The notes: generated by a model not told the origin, from the sequence alone. A stretch of 8,702 bases of DNA from Thermomicrobiales bacterium (GCA_030447145.1 JAUJLY010000094.1:1-8702); one strand, 5' to 3'; shown: positions 1 to 7,134, numbered from the stretch's first letter. A program made the numbers and translations.

Positions 1-355
1 CGCCTGCCAACCCGATTGGCTTGCCACGAAGAACGGAGCGCCCGGTGGGCACCGAGGCCCAATCCATCGCATTTTTCAATATGCCAGGTACTGAATAACT
101 GTATTCGGGGGTACAGATCAGCACCGCGTCCGCCCGGCGCAGCGCCTGTCGAAAATCCTGGACGAGTGGCAGATCATCAGCAGTAGCATGGTCGGGATTA
201 TAGAACGGCAGCGTATTGACGGAAACCTCAATCAGGCGCACGTCCTCGGGTTGCAGCAACATTGCCGTCCGCAGCAGTCCACGATTGAATGACTGCCGGC
301 GCGTGCTTCCGATCAACGCAGCTATCTCGATCCGACGATGCTCCACGATGGTCAT
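1..355 (-). CDS. NADPH-dependent FMN reductase family protein, N-terminal part (cut by window edge)
   Basis: The visible 118 residues form the N-terminal two thirds of a flavodoxin-fold NAD(P)H:FMN oxidoreductase (YieF/ChrR/azoreductase-like), a cytosolic flavoprotein that reduces FMN, quinones or similar acceptors. Residues 9-19 make the first beta strand and the phosphate-binding loop, with GSTRRQSFN at 16-24 matching the family GSxRxxSxN. The second FMN-binding signature, TPEYSYSVPGILKNAMDW, is at residues 82-99 and is close to consensus. The start at 355 is preceded by GGAAGAGGGA, a purine-rich ribosome site. A GTG three codons further in is a less likely start. Family members are about 180-190 aa, so about 60-70 C-terminal residues lie outside the window. 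The gene follows acnA on the same strand with a 111-bp gap that contains a hairpin, so it may be a separate transcript. The family is clear; the substrate is not. Confidence 0.9.
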   Translation of the reverse strand, partial: MTIVEHRRIEIAALIGSTRRQSFNRGLLRTAMLLQPEDVRLIEVSVNTLPFYNPDHATADDLPLVQDFRQALRRADAVLICTPEYSYSVPGILKNAMDWASVPTGRSVLRGKPIGLAG

Positions 356-409
356 TCCCTCTTCCCACGATCCTGTAACCCGACCCCCGGCAACTCCCTC
401 TCACGTCAA

Positions 410-434
410 CGGGGACCGGTTTTGCCGATCCCCG
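410..434 (-). terminator. Hairpin between acnA and the FMN reductase gene
   Basis: Arms at 410-419 and 425-434 enclose a 5-nt loop. Read on the minus strand, all ten positions pair, one of them as a U-G wobble; on the plus strand that position is a C-A mismatch. The structure therefore fits RNA made in the acnA direction. It starts about 33 nt after the acnA stop. No T tract follows (GTTGACG), so it may be a weak or Rho-assisted terminator, an mRNA-stabilising 3' end or an attenuator before the reductase gene. Confidence 0.4.
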
Positions 435-466
435 CTAAATGTCCTGGGCCGCGTCGGCCGTCTGCC

Positions 467-3340
467 TTAGGCCTGCAGCAGGCTACGCAGCACCGCAGGC
501 AGAATGCCGCCATTGCGGAGGTAACGGACATCTACCCTGCTGTCGACCCGGGCGATAGTATCGAAGGTAAATGAGGAGCCATCGGGACGCGTCGCGGTCA
601 CCGTGAGTGTCGCTTTCGGGGTCAACTGGGCGTCCAGATTCTCGATGGTGAAGGTTTCCTCACCCGTGATCCCGACCGACTGCGCATTCTCGCCGTTCTT
701 GAACTGCAATGGCAGTACGCCCATACCAACGAGGTTAGAACGATGGATGCGCTCGAAGCTCTCGGCAATCACCGCACTCGCGCCAAGCAGCAGGGTCCCC
801 TTCGCTGCCCAGTCGCGCGAGGAACCAGTTCCATACTCCTTACCGGCGATCACGATCAGCGGCGTGCCTTCTTCCTGATACTTCTGCGACGCATCGTAGA
901 TCGTCATCACCTCGCCGTCCGGAAGGTGCCTGGTCCAGTTGCCCTCCTTGCCGGGAGTCAACAGGTTGCGTAGACGAATATTCGCGAAGGTCCCGCGAAT
1001 CATCACTTCATGATTGCCGCGCCGGGAGCCGTAGGAGTTGAACTCGAATGGCTTGACGTTATGCTCCTGCAGGTACTGCCCCGCCGGGCTCGTCCGGGGG
1101 ATGGAGCCGGCCGGGGAGATATGGTCCGTCGTAACGGAATCACCAACCATGACGAGTACACGAGCGTCCTTGAGGTCCGGGACCGGTTGGGGCTCCGGCG
1201 AGAGATCCTGGAAAAAGCTCGGCTCCTGGACGTAGGTCGAGTCCTCGTCCCACTCGTAGAGGTCACCCTCGGGCACCGGCAGTGTTTGCCAGCGCTCGTC
1301 GCCGGAGAAGACGGTGCTGTATTCCTCACGGAACATTTCCGGCTTCACCGCAGATGCCATCGCTTCATTGACTTCTTCTTCTGTCGGCCAGACATCCTTG
1401 AGGTAGACGGCATCACCGTTTGGATCATGTCCGAGTGGATCGTCCGCCAGGTTGATATCGACGGTACCAGCGAGTGCGTACGCCACAACAAGCGGTGGCG
1501 ACGCCAGGAACGACGCCCGCACCTGCGGGTGAATACGTCCCTCGAAGTTCCGGTTGCCGGAGAGGACGGACGCGACAACCAGGTCCTTCTCCTCGACGAT
1601 ATTGGCAACGGGCTCCGGAAGCGGCCCGGAGTTCCCGATACATGTGGTGCAGCCATATCCGACAGTCTGGAATCCCAGGGAGCTCAGGTAGGGAATGAGC
1701 CCGGCCTGTTCCAGATACCGCGTCACCACCTGGGAACCTGGAGCGAGGCTGGTCTTTACATATCGCTGGACATCGAGACCGCGCTCGACCGCCTTCTTCG
1801 CCAGCAAACCCGCGCCGATCATCACGGAGGGATTGGACGTGTTGGTGCACGAGGTAATCGCCGCAATGGCGACAGCGCCATGATGCATCGGCACATCGAC
1901 GCCATCCATCTCGATATCCACCTCGCCCAGGCGCGTCAGCGTCACCGGTGGCGGTGCGGCCTTGTGCTCCGCGACCGATTGCTCTTCGGGGATTGGAGCG
2001 GAGTGCGAGTGACCTGCCATCGCGGCCGGCGGGTCGCTCGCGGGAAAGGACTCAGCGGATTGCTCGTCGTATCCATCCTGATCCTCGTGCTTCCCGTTCA
2101 TGATGCGATCGGTAAACGCATCGCGGAAAGTCATCTGCACATCACGCAGCGCTACCCGGTCCTGCGGCCGCCGTGGACCAGCCAGTGAGGGCTCCACAGT
2201 GCTCAGATCCAGCTCAAGCATCTCGTTGAATTCCGGGTCCGGTGTCTCGTCGGTGCGGAAGAGGCCCTGCGCCTTGGAATAGCGCTCGACCAGGTCCACC
2301 AAGTCTTCATCGCGCCCCGTGAGTCGCAGGTAATTCAGCGTCTCGTCATCAACCGGGAAGAGACCCGCCGTTGCGCCATATTCTGGCGCCATATTCGCGA
2401 TCGTCGCGCGGTCGGCCAGGCTCAAGCTGCTCAGGCCTGTGCCGCAGTACTCGACGAAGCGACCAACAACGCCGTGACTCCGGAGCTTCTCCGTCACGGT
2501 AAGCACGAGATCAGTGGCTGTGGTTCCCGGCTGCATCTCTCCCACGAACTTGAACCCGACCACCTCCGGCGAAAGCTGGTAAAGTGGCTGGCCGAGCAGC
2601 ACCGCCTCGGCCTCGATACCACCCACGCCCCAACCGAGGACACCCAGTCCATTGATCATCGTCGTGTGGCTATCGGTGCCGACAAGAGTGTCGGGCATTG
2701 CGACGACATCACCATCGACCTGTTTCGTCGCTACGACCGACGCAAGGTACTCAAGGTTCACCTGGTGAACGATCCCGGTGCCCGGCGGGACGACCCTGAA
2801 GTTCTGGAAGGCATTCTGGCCCCACCGCAGGAGCGCATACCGCTCGTGGTTCCGCTGGTATTCCATATCGACGTTGCGGGCAAACGCGAGGCTGGTTCCG
2901 AACTTGTCGACCTGGACGGAGTGATCGATCACGAGATCGACTGGCACCAGTGGGTTGATCTTTCGCACATTACCGCCGAGCCGATCCATGGCCGAGCGCA
3001 TCGACGCCAGGTCAACCACGCACGGCACGCCGGTGAAGTCCTGCAACACCACCCGTGCCGGGAGAAACGGCAGCTCGAAGTCCTCATGCGCGGATCCTGC
3101 CGTTGGCTGCCACTTCGCCAGCTCCTGCACATGTGACTCGTCGGTGAACTCTCCACCCGCGTTGCGCAGTACGTTCTCAAGCAGAATGCGAACGGTAAAC
3201 GGTAGGCGGTCGAGATTATCGAGAACGCCATCGTCGACAAGTTGCTGGAGCTTGTAATAACCAACGGTCGTCCCGCGCTGCGTGCTCAAGCTGGCACGCG
3301 CGCCAAACGGATCGGCTTTGCCTTTCACCGGAGTACTCAT
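467..3340 (-). CDS. acnA: Aconitate hydratase (aconitase A, AcnA/IRP-type)
   Basis: This cytosolic [4Fe-4S] enzyme interconverts citrate and isocitrate through cis-aconitate in the TCA cycle. With this start it has 957 residues, longer than the roughly 890 of E. coli AcnA. Visible signatures are GTDSHTTMINGLGVLGWG from residue 221, the cluster cysteines Cys498 (SCTNTSNPS) and Cys564/Cys567 (GYGCTTCIGNSG), GDSVTTDHISPAGS from about residue 733 in the swivelling domain, and GKEYGTGSSRDWAAKG at about 833-848 with the substrate-binding Ser-Arg. The extra length is mostly a Ser/Pro/Ala/acidic linker at about 415-465 (AESFPASDPPA at 429-439) before the segment carrying Cys498. I chose the ATG at 3340 because MSTPVKGKADPFGA resembles family N-termini and AAAGGG lies about 12 nt upstream. 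The frame stays open to 3466, and an ATG at 3391 has GGGAGAGG just upstream, so a 974-aa form is possible. The gene appears monocistronic or followed by the FMN reductase. Confidence 0.98.
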   Translation of the reverse strand: MSTPVKGKADPFGARASLSTQRGTTVGYYKLQQLVDDGVLDNLDRLPFTVRILLENVLRNAGGEFTDESHVQELAKWQPTAGSAHEDFELPFLPARVVLQDFTGVPCVVDLASMRSAMDRLGGNVRKINPLVPVDLVIDHSVQVDKFGTSLAFARNVDMEYQRNHERYALLRWGQNAFQNFRVVPPGTGIVHQVNLEYLASVVATKQVDGDVVAMPDTLVGTDSHTTMINGLGVLGWGVGGIEAEAVLLGQPLYQLSPEVVGFKFVGEMQPGTTATDLVLTVTEKLRSHGVVGRFVEYCGTGLSSLSLADRATIANMAPEYGATAGLFPVDDETLNYLRLTGRDEDLVDLVERYSKAQGLFRTDETPDPEFNEMLELDLSTVEPSLAGPRRPQDRVALRDVQMTFRDAFTDRIMNGKHEDQDGYDEQSAESFPASDPPAAMAGHSHSAPIPEEQSVAEHKAAPPPVTLTRLGEVDIEMDGVDVPMHHGAVAIAAITSCTNTSNPSVMIGAGLLAKKAVERGLDVQRYVKTSLAPGSQVVTRYLEQAGLIPYLSSLGFQTVGYGCTTCIGNSGPLPEPVANIVEEKDLVVASVLSGNRNFEGRIHPQVRASFLASPPLVVAYALAGTVDINLADDPLGHDPNGDAVYLKDVWPTEEEVNEAMASAVKPEMFREEYSTVFSGDERWQTLPVPEGDLYEWDEDSTYVQEPSFFQDLSPEPQPVPDLKDARVLVMVGDSVTTDHISPAGSIPRTSPAGQYLQEHNVKPFEFNSYGSRRGNHEVMIRGTFANIRLRNLLTPGKEGNWTRHLPDGEVMTIYDASQKYQEEGTPLIVIAGKEYGTGSSRDWAAKGTLLLGASAVIAESFERIHRSNLVGMGVLPLQFKNGENAQSVGITGEETFTIENLDAQLTPKATLTVTATRPDGSSFTFDTIARVDSRVDVRYLRNGGILPAVLRSLLQA

Positions 3341-3746
3341 GGATGGGGAACCCTTTCTGACCGGGACCGGAGCCAGCGAACTCGTGAGCATTCGCCTCTC
3401 CCGACGAGTGCTCATCGATCGCCCCGCAGCGATCTCGAACTCGCGACAGCGAGGTAGATCTGACAAAACCGCAACATACGCCTCTATTCTACGGCACTAT
3501 GCGGATCAGGGGATGAATTCGAGTCAGCGGCCGGTGGGTCGGTCTGTGCCCGCGCGTGGCCATCGATGGGAGCGTGGCCAAGGCTCATGACCACTCCCAC
3601 GGTGCAGGCGCGGCGGGAACTGGTCAATCGCCACGCCCATCCCCTGGACGCACCGGAGGACTGTGGGCGCAGGTTCTCGTCCCCGTGAACAATTGGACAC
3701 CCAAGCCCCTGGCACTGAACTCCGGAGCTCCCGAGAGATGTCGGTG
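3341..3746. promoter_or_regulatory. acnA upstream region / tyrS 3' region, no gene
   Basis: This gap of 406 bp lies between tyrS and acnA, both on the minus strand, and must contain the acnA promoter. I see no coding region with family features. On the minus strand TAGAAT (3486-3491) is a -10-like hexamer about 145 bp upstream of the acnA start, but no good -35 box sits 16-18 bp before it. GATCGC (3417-3422) and GCGATC (3429-3434) form a 6-bp inverted repeat with a 6-nt loop. GCGTGGCCA occurs twice (3554-3562 and 3572-3580), 18 bp apart. Next to these, TGGGAG...CTCCCA arms with an inner TGG/CCA pairing span about 3567-3600. Any of these could be an operator or a weak tyrS 3' structure. I find no clear U-tract terminator for tyrS. 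Confidence 0.35.
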
Positions 3747-5102
3747 CTACACAATCGCCACGCGTTTGAAGCGCTTCTTCCCGGCGCGCAGAAGAACCGC
3801 GTTGCGGTCACCCAGGATGTCGCCAAACAGGACATTGACATCCGAAACCTTCTCATCGTCGACCGAGAGCCCACCCTGTTGGGCCAGCCGGCGAGCCTCT
3901 CCTCGCCCCTTGGCGAGGTCCGCCCGGACGAATGCGTCGGCCAGGGTCAACTCACCGTCGACCTCCGTACGCGCAATCTGCGTGGTCGGAAGATCCGTAT
4001 CACCAGCCGATGGTAGTGTCCCCCCGGAGAAGAGCGACCTGGTCGCCGACTCGGCCTTTTCAGCCTCCTCGACCCCATGCGCCATCGCGGTCGCCTCGAA
4101 AGCGAGGACGCGCTTGGCCCCACGTAGCGCCTCGCCCTGAACCGACGTCAACTCCTCGATCTCCTCGTTCCGGATGAAGGTAAAGCGCTTGAGGTACGTC
4201 TCCACCATCGCGTCGTCGGTGTTCACCCAGTACTGGTAGTAATCGTATGGGGGGAACATCTGCGGGTTGAGCCAGACGCGAAGGCCCTTACCAGTCTTTC
4301 CCATTTTCTCACCAGTCTGCGTCGTGATCAGCGGTGAGACGATCGCGTAGACCTTGCCGCCGTCCGCTCGGCGGATGAGGTCGACACCGCCGAGAATGTT
4401 CGACCACTGGTCGGATCCGCCCAGTTGCAGCCGGCAGTTCTCGGACCGGTAGAGGTGCAGGTAGTCATACCCTTGTACCAGCCGGTAGTTGAACTCAACG
4501 AAATTGAGCCCGCCTTCCTCCAGCCTGTTTCTATAGGTTTCCGTCGCGAGCATCTCATTGACGGAGAAATGCCGTCCGATATCCCGGAGGAACGGAATGT
4601 ACTCCAGCTTCAGCAGCCAGTCGGCATTGTCCAGCAACAAGGCAGCCGGATTCCCGTCAAACCTGCCGCCCTCGAAATCGAGGTAGCGTGCGAGCTGGAC
4701 GGTGATACCGGCGACATTCTCTTCCAGATCCTCGATGCGGATGATCTCGCGGGCCGAAGTCCGTCCAGTGGGATCGCCCACCATTGCGGTACCGCCACCG
4801 GCCAGTGCGATCGGGCGGTGTCCGAAGCGCTGGAGCGTCGCGAGCAGCATGATGGTCGCCATATGCCCCGCGTGCAGCGATGGGCCGGTTGGATCAAAGC
4901 CGATGTAGTAGGTCAGCGGGCCCTTCTCGAACTCCGCCTTGAGGCCCTCTTCATCGACGATGTCATGGATATATCCCCGCTGCCGCAGATAGTCGACCGG
5001 GTTCATTCCCTCCGCGCTCGCATACTCGGGCGCACTGATGCGTCCGCCCGGCGTCATTGGAATGGATCGATCGTCTACTGCTCCCTGAACCATGGCGCTC
5101 AT
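3747..5102 (-). CDS. tyrS: Tyrosyl-tRNA synthetase
   Basis: This cytosolic class I aminoacyl-tRNA synthetase charges tRNA-Tyr with tyrosine using ATP. In the 451-residue reading, the Rossmann catalytic domain starts around residue 64 (TYYIGFDPTGPSLHAGH), with HAGH at 77-80 as the HIGH motif. GGTAMVGDPTGRTS, typical of the family, is at 103-116. QGYDYLHLY (210-218) and GGSDQW (228-233) contribute to the tyrosine pocket. KMGKT at 266-270 is the KMSKS-type ATP loop; many bacterial TyrRS have KFGKS/T. The C-terminus (about 386-451) looks like the S4-type tRNA-binding domain. Family members are about 400-430 aa and often begin near MNxxDxLxxRG, so the internal ATG at 5006 (MNPVDYLRQRG, 419 aa, preceded by GGAGGGA) is a serious alternative start. 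The 5102 ATG has only a weak purine stretch and lies 16 bp from a terminator-like hairpin. I find no T-box leader upstream. Confidence 0.97.
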   Translation of the reverse strand: MSAMVQGAVDDRSIPMTPGGRISAPEYASAEGMNPVDYLRQRGYIHDIVDEEGLKAEFEKGPLTYYIGFDPTGPSLHAGHMATIMLLATLQRFGHRPIALAGGGTAMVGDPTGRTSAREIIRIEDLEENVAGITVQLARYLDFEGGRFDGNPAALLLDNADWLLKLEYIPFLRDIGRHFSVNEMLATETYRNRLEEGGLNFVEFNYRLVQGYDYLHLYRSENCRLQLGGSDQWSNILGGVDLIRRADGGKVYAIVSPLITTQTGEKMGKTGKGLRVWLNPQMFPPYDYYQYWVNTDDAMVETYLKRFTFIRNEEIEELTSVQGEALRGAKRVLAFEATAMAHGVEEAEKAESATRSLFSGGTLPSAGDTDLPTTQIARTEVDGELTLADAFVRADLAKGRGEARRLAQQGGLSVDDEKVSDVNVLFGDILGDRNAVLLRAGKKRFKRVAIV

Positions 5103-5110
5103 CTCTCATA

Positions 5111-5150
5111 CACAAAACGGGTGTCGCCGGGGAGGTCCGGCGACACCCAT
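5111..5150 (-). terminator. Rho-independent terminator after the LCP gene, just upstream of tyrS
   Basis: A perfect 12-bp inverted repeat has arms at 5119-5130 and 5137-5148 and a 6-nt loop. Read on the minus strand the stem is GGGTGTCGCCGG / CCGGCGACACCC, the loop is ACCTCC, and GTTTTGTGT follows. It starts 32 nt after the LCP stop and ends 16 nt before the first tyrS ATG. The U tract is short and interrupted, but this is the strongest terminator-like element in the window. Because it sits so close to tyrS, it could also act as an attenuator or as a 5' structure in the tyrS message. TACAAT (minus strand, 5149-5154), touching the stem, is -10-like but lacks a -35 box. Confidence 0.72.
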
Positions 5151-5180
5151 TGTACGCGTTCGGCCCATCTGGACGGGGTT

Positions 5181-6122
5181 TTACTGCCCTGAGAGCCAGG
5201 TCTGGACGTATCCGGGAAGGGTGGACCAATCACCCTGGTAGACCCACATCCCGGAGGCAGTTGTGTCGACCCAGAGATACTGCGTCATGACACCCCAGTA
5301 GACATTAGCGACGTCAATGCCCGGCACGGCAGCGATCAGCTGCACCTGCACATCCCTGGGGATGTTCGTCTTCACCGCGTCGCGTGCGGCTTCAACCAGC
5401 TCTGGCAGGTTCATGATGATCGAGGGATCCTGCGCCTTCTCGAGAAGCGCCGTCAGGATGAGCTGCTGGCGCATGACTCGGCCATCATCCCCGTCCTGGT
5501 GCCGCGTGCGGCCGAACTCAAGTGCCTGCTCACCGTTCAGCTCCAGCGGCCCGGCCGGGTAAAAGATCTCCTTGGTGCCGTAATCGGCCGTTGGATATTC
5601 CGCATCGTAGACATCGTAGGGATTCTCGACACGGATGCCACCGAGAGCATCGACCACCGCGGGCAGACCCTGGAAGTTGGTGGTCGCGACGGCATCGATC
5701 TCAAGCCCGAAGTTATGCTCGAATGTTTCGACCATCAGCGCCACGCCGGCATTCCAGTCGTGATTGTTTGCCTTGGAGCCGTAGTCGTAGGCGCGGTTGA
5801 TCTTGTCATACCCGACGCCGGGGATCTCCACAAGGAGATCTCGCGGGAACGACATCGTGCGAACGGTGCCAGCCGCGAGGTCCACCCGTGACACCATCAT
5901 CACGTCGGTGTTCTCCGGCTCCTCAACCGTACGCGTGTCGAGTCCGGCCACGAGAAAGGTATAGACATCCTTCAGGGGCAGATCCGCCGGAACAATCTCC
6001 TGATCCTGATCCTGCGCGGCAAATATTGGGGTAATACGGAATGCGCCTGCGCCAGCAAGCGCTGCACCGGTCAGGGCGAGTGCGCGCCGCGAGAGTCGTG
6101 TTTCGAGGAAACCGTGAGTCAT
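5181..6122 (-). CDS. LytR-CpsA-Psr (LCP) family protein
   Basis: LCP proteins act outside the membrane and transfer lipid-linked glycopolymers (teichoic acids, arabinogalactan, capsule) to peptidoglycan. The chosen start at 6122 gives 313 residues. Residues 1-36 form a signal: LSRRALALTG at 10-19 resembles a twin-arginine motif, followed by a hydrophobic stretch and FAAQ around 34-37 as a possible cleavage site. LCP signatures follow in order: FLVAGLDTR (56-64), NTDVMMVSRVD (71-81), SFPRDLLVEIPG (91-102), DKINRAYDYG (106-115), GGIRVENPYD (161-170) and GRTRHQDGDDGRVMRQQ (204-220). The Asp and Arg residues expected to bind pyrophosphate are present. The protein ends soon after the catalytic domain, with no LytR_C extension. 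The frame is open further upstream to 6335, but those residues look non-coding, and GGAGA lies about 12 nt before the 6122 ATG. The gene is divergent from the thioredoxin-like gene and ends at the 5119-5148 hairpin. The glycopolymer substrate cannot be told. Confidence 0.93.
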   Translation of the reverse strand: MTHGFLETRLSRRALALTGAALAGAGAFRITPIFAAQDQDQEIVPADLPLKDVYTFLVAGLDTRTVEEPENTDVMMVSRVDLAAGTVRTMSFPRDLLVEIPGVGYDKINRAYDYGSKANNHDWNAGVALMVETFEHNFGLEIDAVATTNFQGLPAVVDALGGIRVENPYDVYDAEYPTADYGTKEIFYPAGPLELNGEQALEFGRTRHQDGDDGRVMRQQLILTALLEKAQDPSIIMNLPELVEAARDAVKTNIPRDVQVQLIAAVPGIDVANVYWGVMTQYLWVDTTASGMWVYQGDWSTLPGYVQTWLSGQ

Positions 6123-6319
6123 GAGCGAAAAGTTCTCCAGAAGGGACGAGCCAGGATGATGCAGGACCAAGTGTACAGCGTACGTTCGCGCGGCCAGTAG
6201 AGTATTACGCCGCTGGACACGCATCCTTTCTGATACAAACGCCGTCATCCGGGCTTCGGTTTCGGCGTCCTCCGGCATAATACCCAGAGCAGCGATGGTT
6301 TCTTGCGAAGGATAGCCCC
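6123..6319. promoter_or_regulatory. Divergent promoter region between LCP and thioredoxin-like genes
   Basis: This 197-bp spacer must drive both genes. On the plus strand CATAAT (6276-6281) matches the -10 consensus at 5 of 6 positions, 38 bp before the thioredoxin-like start; CTTCGG (6254-6259), 16 bp upstream, is a poor -35. The ribosome site AAGGA lies 7 nt before the ATG at 6320. On the minus strand possible -10 boxes are TAATAC and TACACT in the 6170-6210 area, both without a convincing -35. Assignments rest on hexamer resemblance only. Confidence 0.35.
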
Positions 6320-6889
6320 ATGACCGACACCACAACTCGCATTACCTGGCTCACGGACTGGACCGACGCAACGAGGCAAGCCCGGACGTCCCGGAAGCCA
6401 ATCATTATCGACGTCTACCAGGACAACTGCGGGGGATGCGTCCGGCTCGAGGAAGAAACTTTGGCTGATCCCACCGTGCGCGAGCAAATCGCCGAACGCT
6501 TTATCCCGGTTCGGATGCATCTGTTCATGGATCGAGCAATCACCCGCGAGTGGCAGATTTTCTGGACGCCGACAGTTCTCTTTGCCGACCGTAGTGGGAA
6601 GGTTCGGTACTCCTCCATCAACTACCTTCCGGCAGCCGAGTTCCTGGACGTCATGGACATTGGCGAGGCGGTGACGGCCATGCGGTGGCAGGATTACGAG
6701 ACGTCAATCTCCCGGCTCAGGGACGTCGAGGCACGGCATCCGGAGGGGTCCCTGACAGCCGAGGCGATCTACTGGCGTGGCATGGCCGAGTACTTTCGGG
6801 ATGGGCATCAGTCTGCGAGCGCGAAGGCTGTCTGGGAAGAGATTCGGGAACGCTTCCCCGATTCAATCTGGGCCAAACGACAGCCGTAG
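6320..6889 (+). CDS. Thioredoxin-fold protein with C-terminal TPR-like region
   Basis: The 189-residue protein is predicted cytosolic (no signal peptide or membrane segment). Residues 25-110 are a thioredoxin fold: KPIIIDVYQDNCGGC (26-40) is a beta strand leading into the CxxC redox motif Cys37/Cys40. VRLEEETLADPTVREQIAER (41-60) is the following helix. WTPTVLF (82-88) carries the cis-proline (Pro84) facing the active site, and DRSGKV is the usual turn. The pattern resembles the thioredoxin_7/DUF255-like group more than classical WCGPC thioredoxin. Residues 122-186 read as two or more amphipathic helices like a TPR (YETSISRLRDVEARHP, EAIYWRGMAEYF, AVWEEIRERFP), suggesting protein binding. The start is supported by AAGGA with a 7-nt spacer. 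It is the only plus-strand gene here, divergent from the LCP gene and convergent with the azlC-azlD-dinB operon. Likely a thiol-disulfide reductase or sensor; the partner is unknown. Confidence 0.9.
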   Translation: MTDTTTRITWLTDWTDATRQARTSRKPIIIDVYQDNCGGCVRLEEETLADPTVREQIAERFIPVRMHLFMDRAITREWQIFWTPTVLFADRSGKVRYSSINYLPAAEFLDVMDIGEAVTAMRWQDYETSISRLRDVEARHPEGSLTAEAIYWRGMAEYFRDGHQSASAKAVWEEIRERFPDSIWAKRQP

Positions 6890-6899
6890 CAGTGAAAGC

Positions 6900-6933
6900 C
6901 CGGGATTCATACGGAGTAGTCGCGCTATCCCGG
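6900..6933 (+). terminator. Weak hairpin after the thioredoxin-like gene
   Basis: CCGGGAT (6900-6906) and ATCCCGG (6927-6933) form a 7-bp stem with a 20-nt loop, beginning 11 bp after the stop codon. No T tract follows. The position suits a 3'-end structure, but the large loop makes it a weak call. Confidence 0.25.
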
Positions 6934-7107
6934 CGGACTCATTGACGCATCCGGCGATTTCGGTATCCATGCAACCGGAGTCCGTGGCTCGCATGCATAG
7001 TTGACTACTACCTGGCCGCCGAGCAACCACAATTGGGGACCAGGTGGTGCCCAAGATGATCATGCTCATATGGAACGACGAGCAGAGATCGGGTTGAGCA
7101 GACGGAG

Positions 7108-7134
7108 CGGGGAGGCCGGATCGCGGCCTCCCCG
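7108..7134. terminator. Strong GC-rich hairpin between convergent genes
   Basis: CGGGGAGGCCG (7108-7118) and CGGCCTCCCCG (7124-7134) form a perfect 11-bp stem with the 5-nt loop GATCG. It is stable in both directions and sits between the ends of convergent genes, as expected for a shared terminator. Neither flank has a T tract (AAATCTG on the plus side, CTCCGTCTG on the minus side), so it may be Rho-assisted or part of a structured RNA. Confidence 0.45.

Noticed and set aside
1010..2188. Long plus-strand open frame (392 codons) opposite acnA
   Set aside because: It lies fully antisense to aconitase coding sequence and its translation shows no domain; GC-rich genes often leave such open antisense frames.
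2474..3136. Plus-strand open frame (220 codons) opposite acnA
   Set aside because: Antisense to conserved aconitase motifs, His/Arg-rich and without family features.
5103..5180. T-box riboswitch upstream of tyrS
   Set aside because: Only 78 bp separate the LCP stop from tyrS, too short for a T-box leader, and no GGTGG-ACCGCG-type box precedes the hairpin.
4425..5192. Plus-strand open frame (255 codons) opposite tyrS
   Set aside because: Antisense to the TyrRS catalytic domain and runs through the terminator hairpin; no recognisable domain.
6123..6335. N-terminal extension of the LCP protein from an upstream start at 6335
   Set aside because: It would put 71 residues before the signal peptide and run across the divergent promoter and the thioredoxin-like start; the ATG at 6122 fits a secreted protein.
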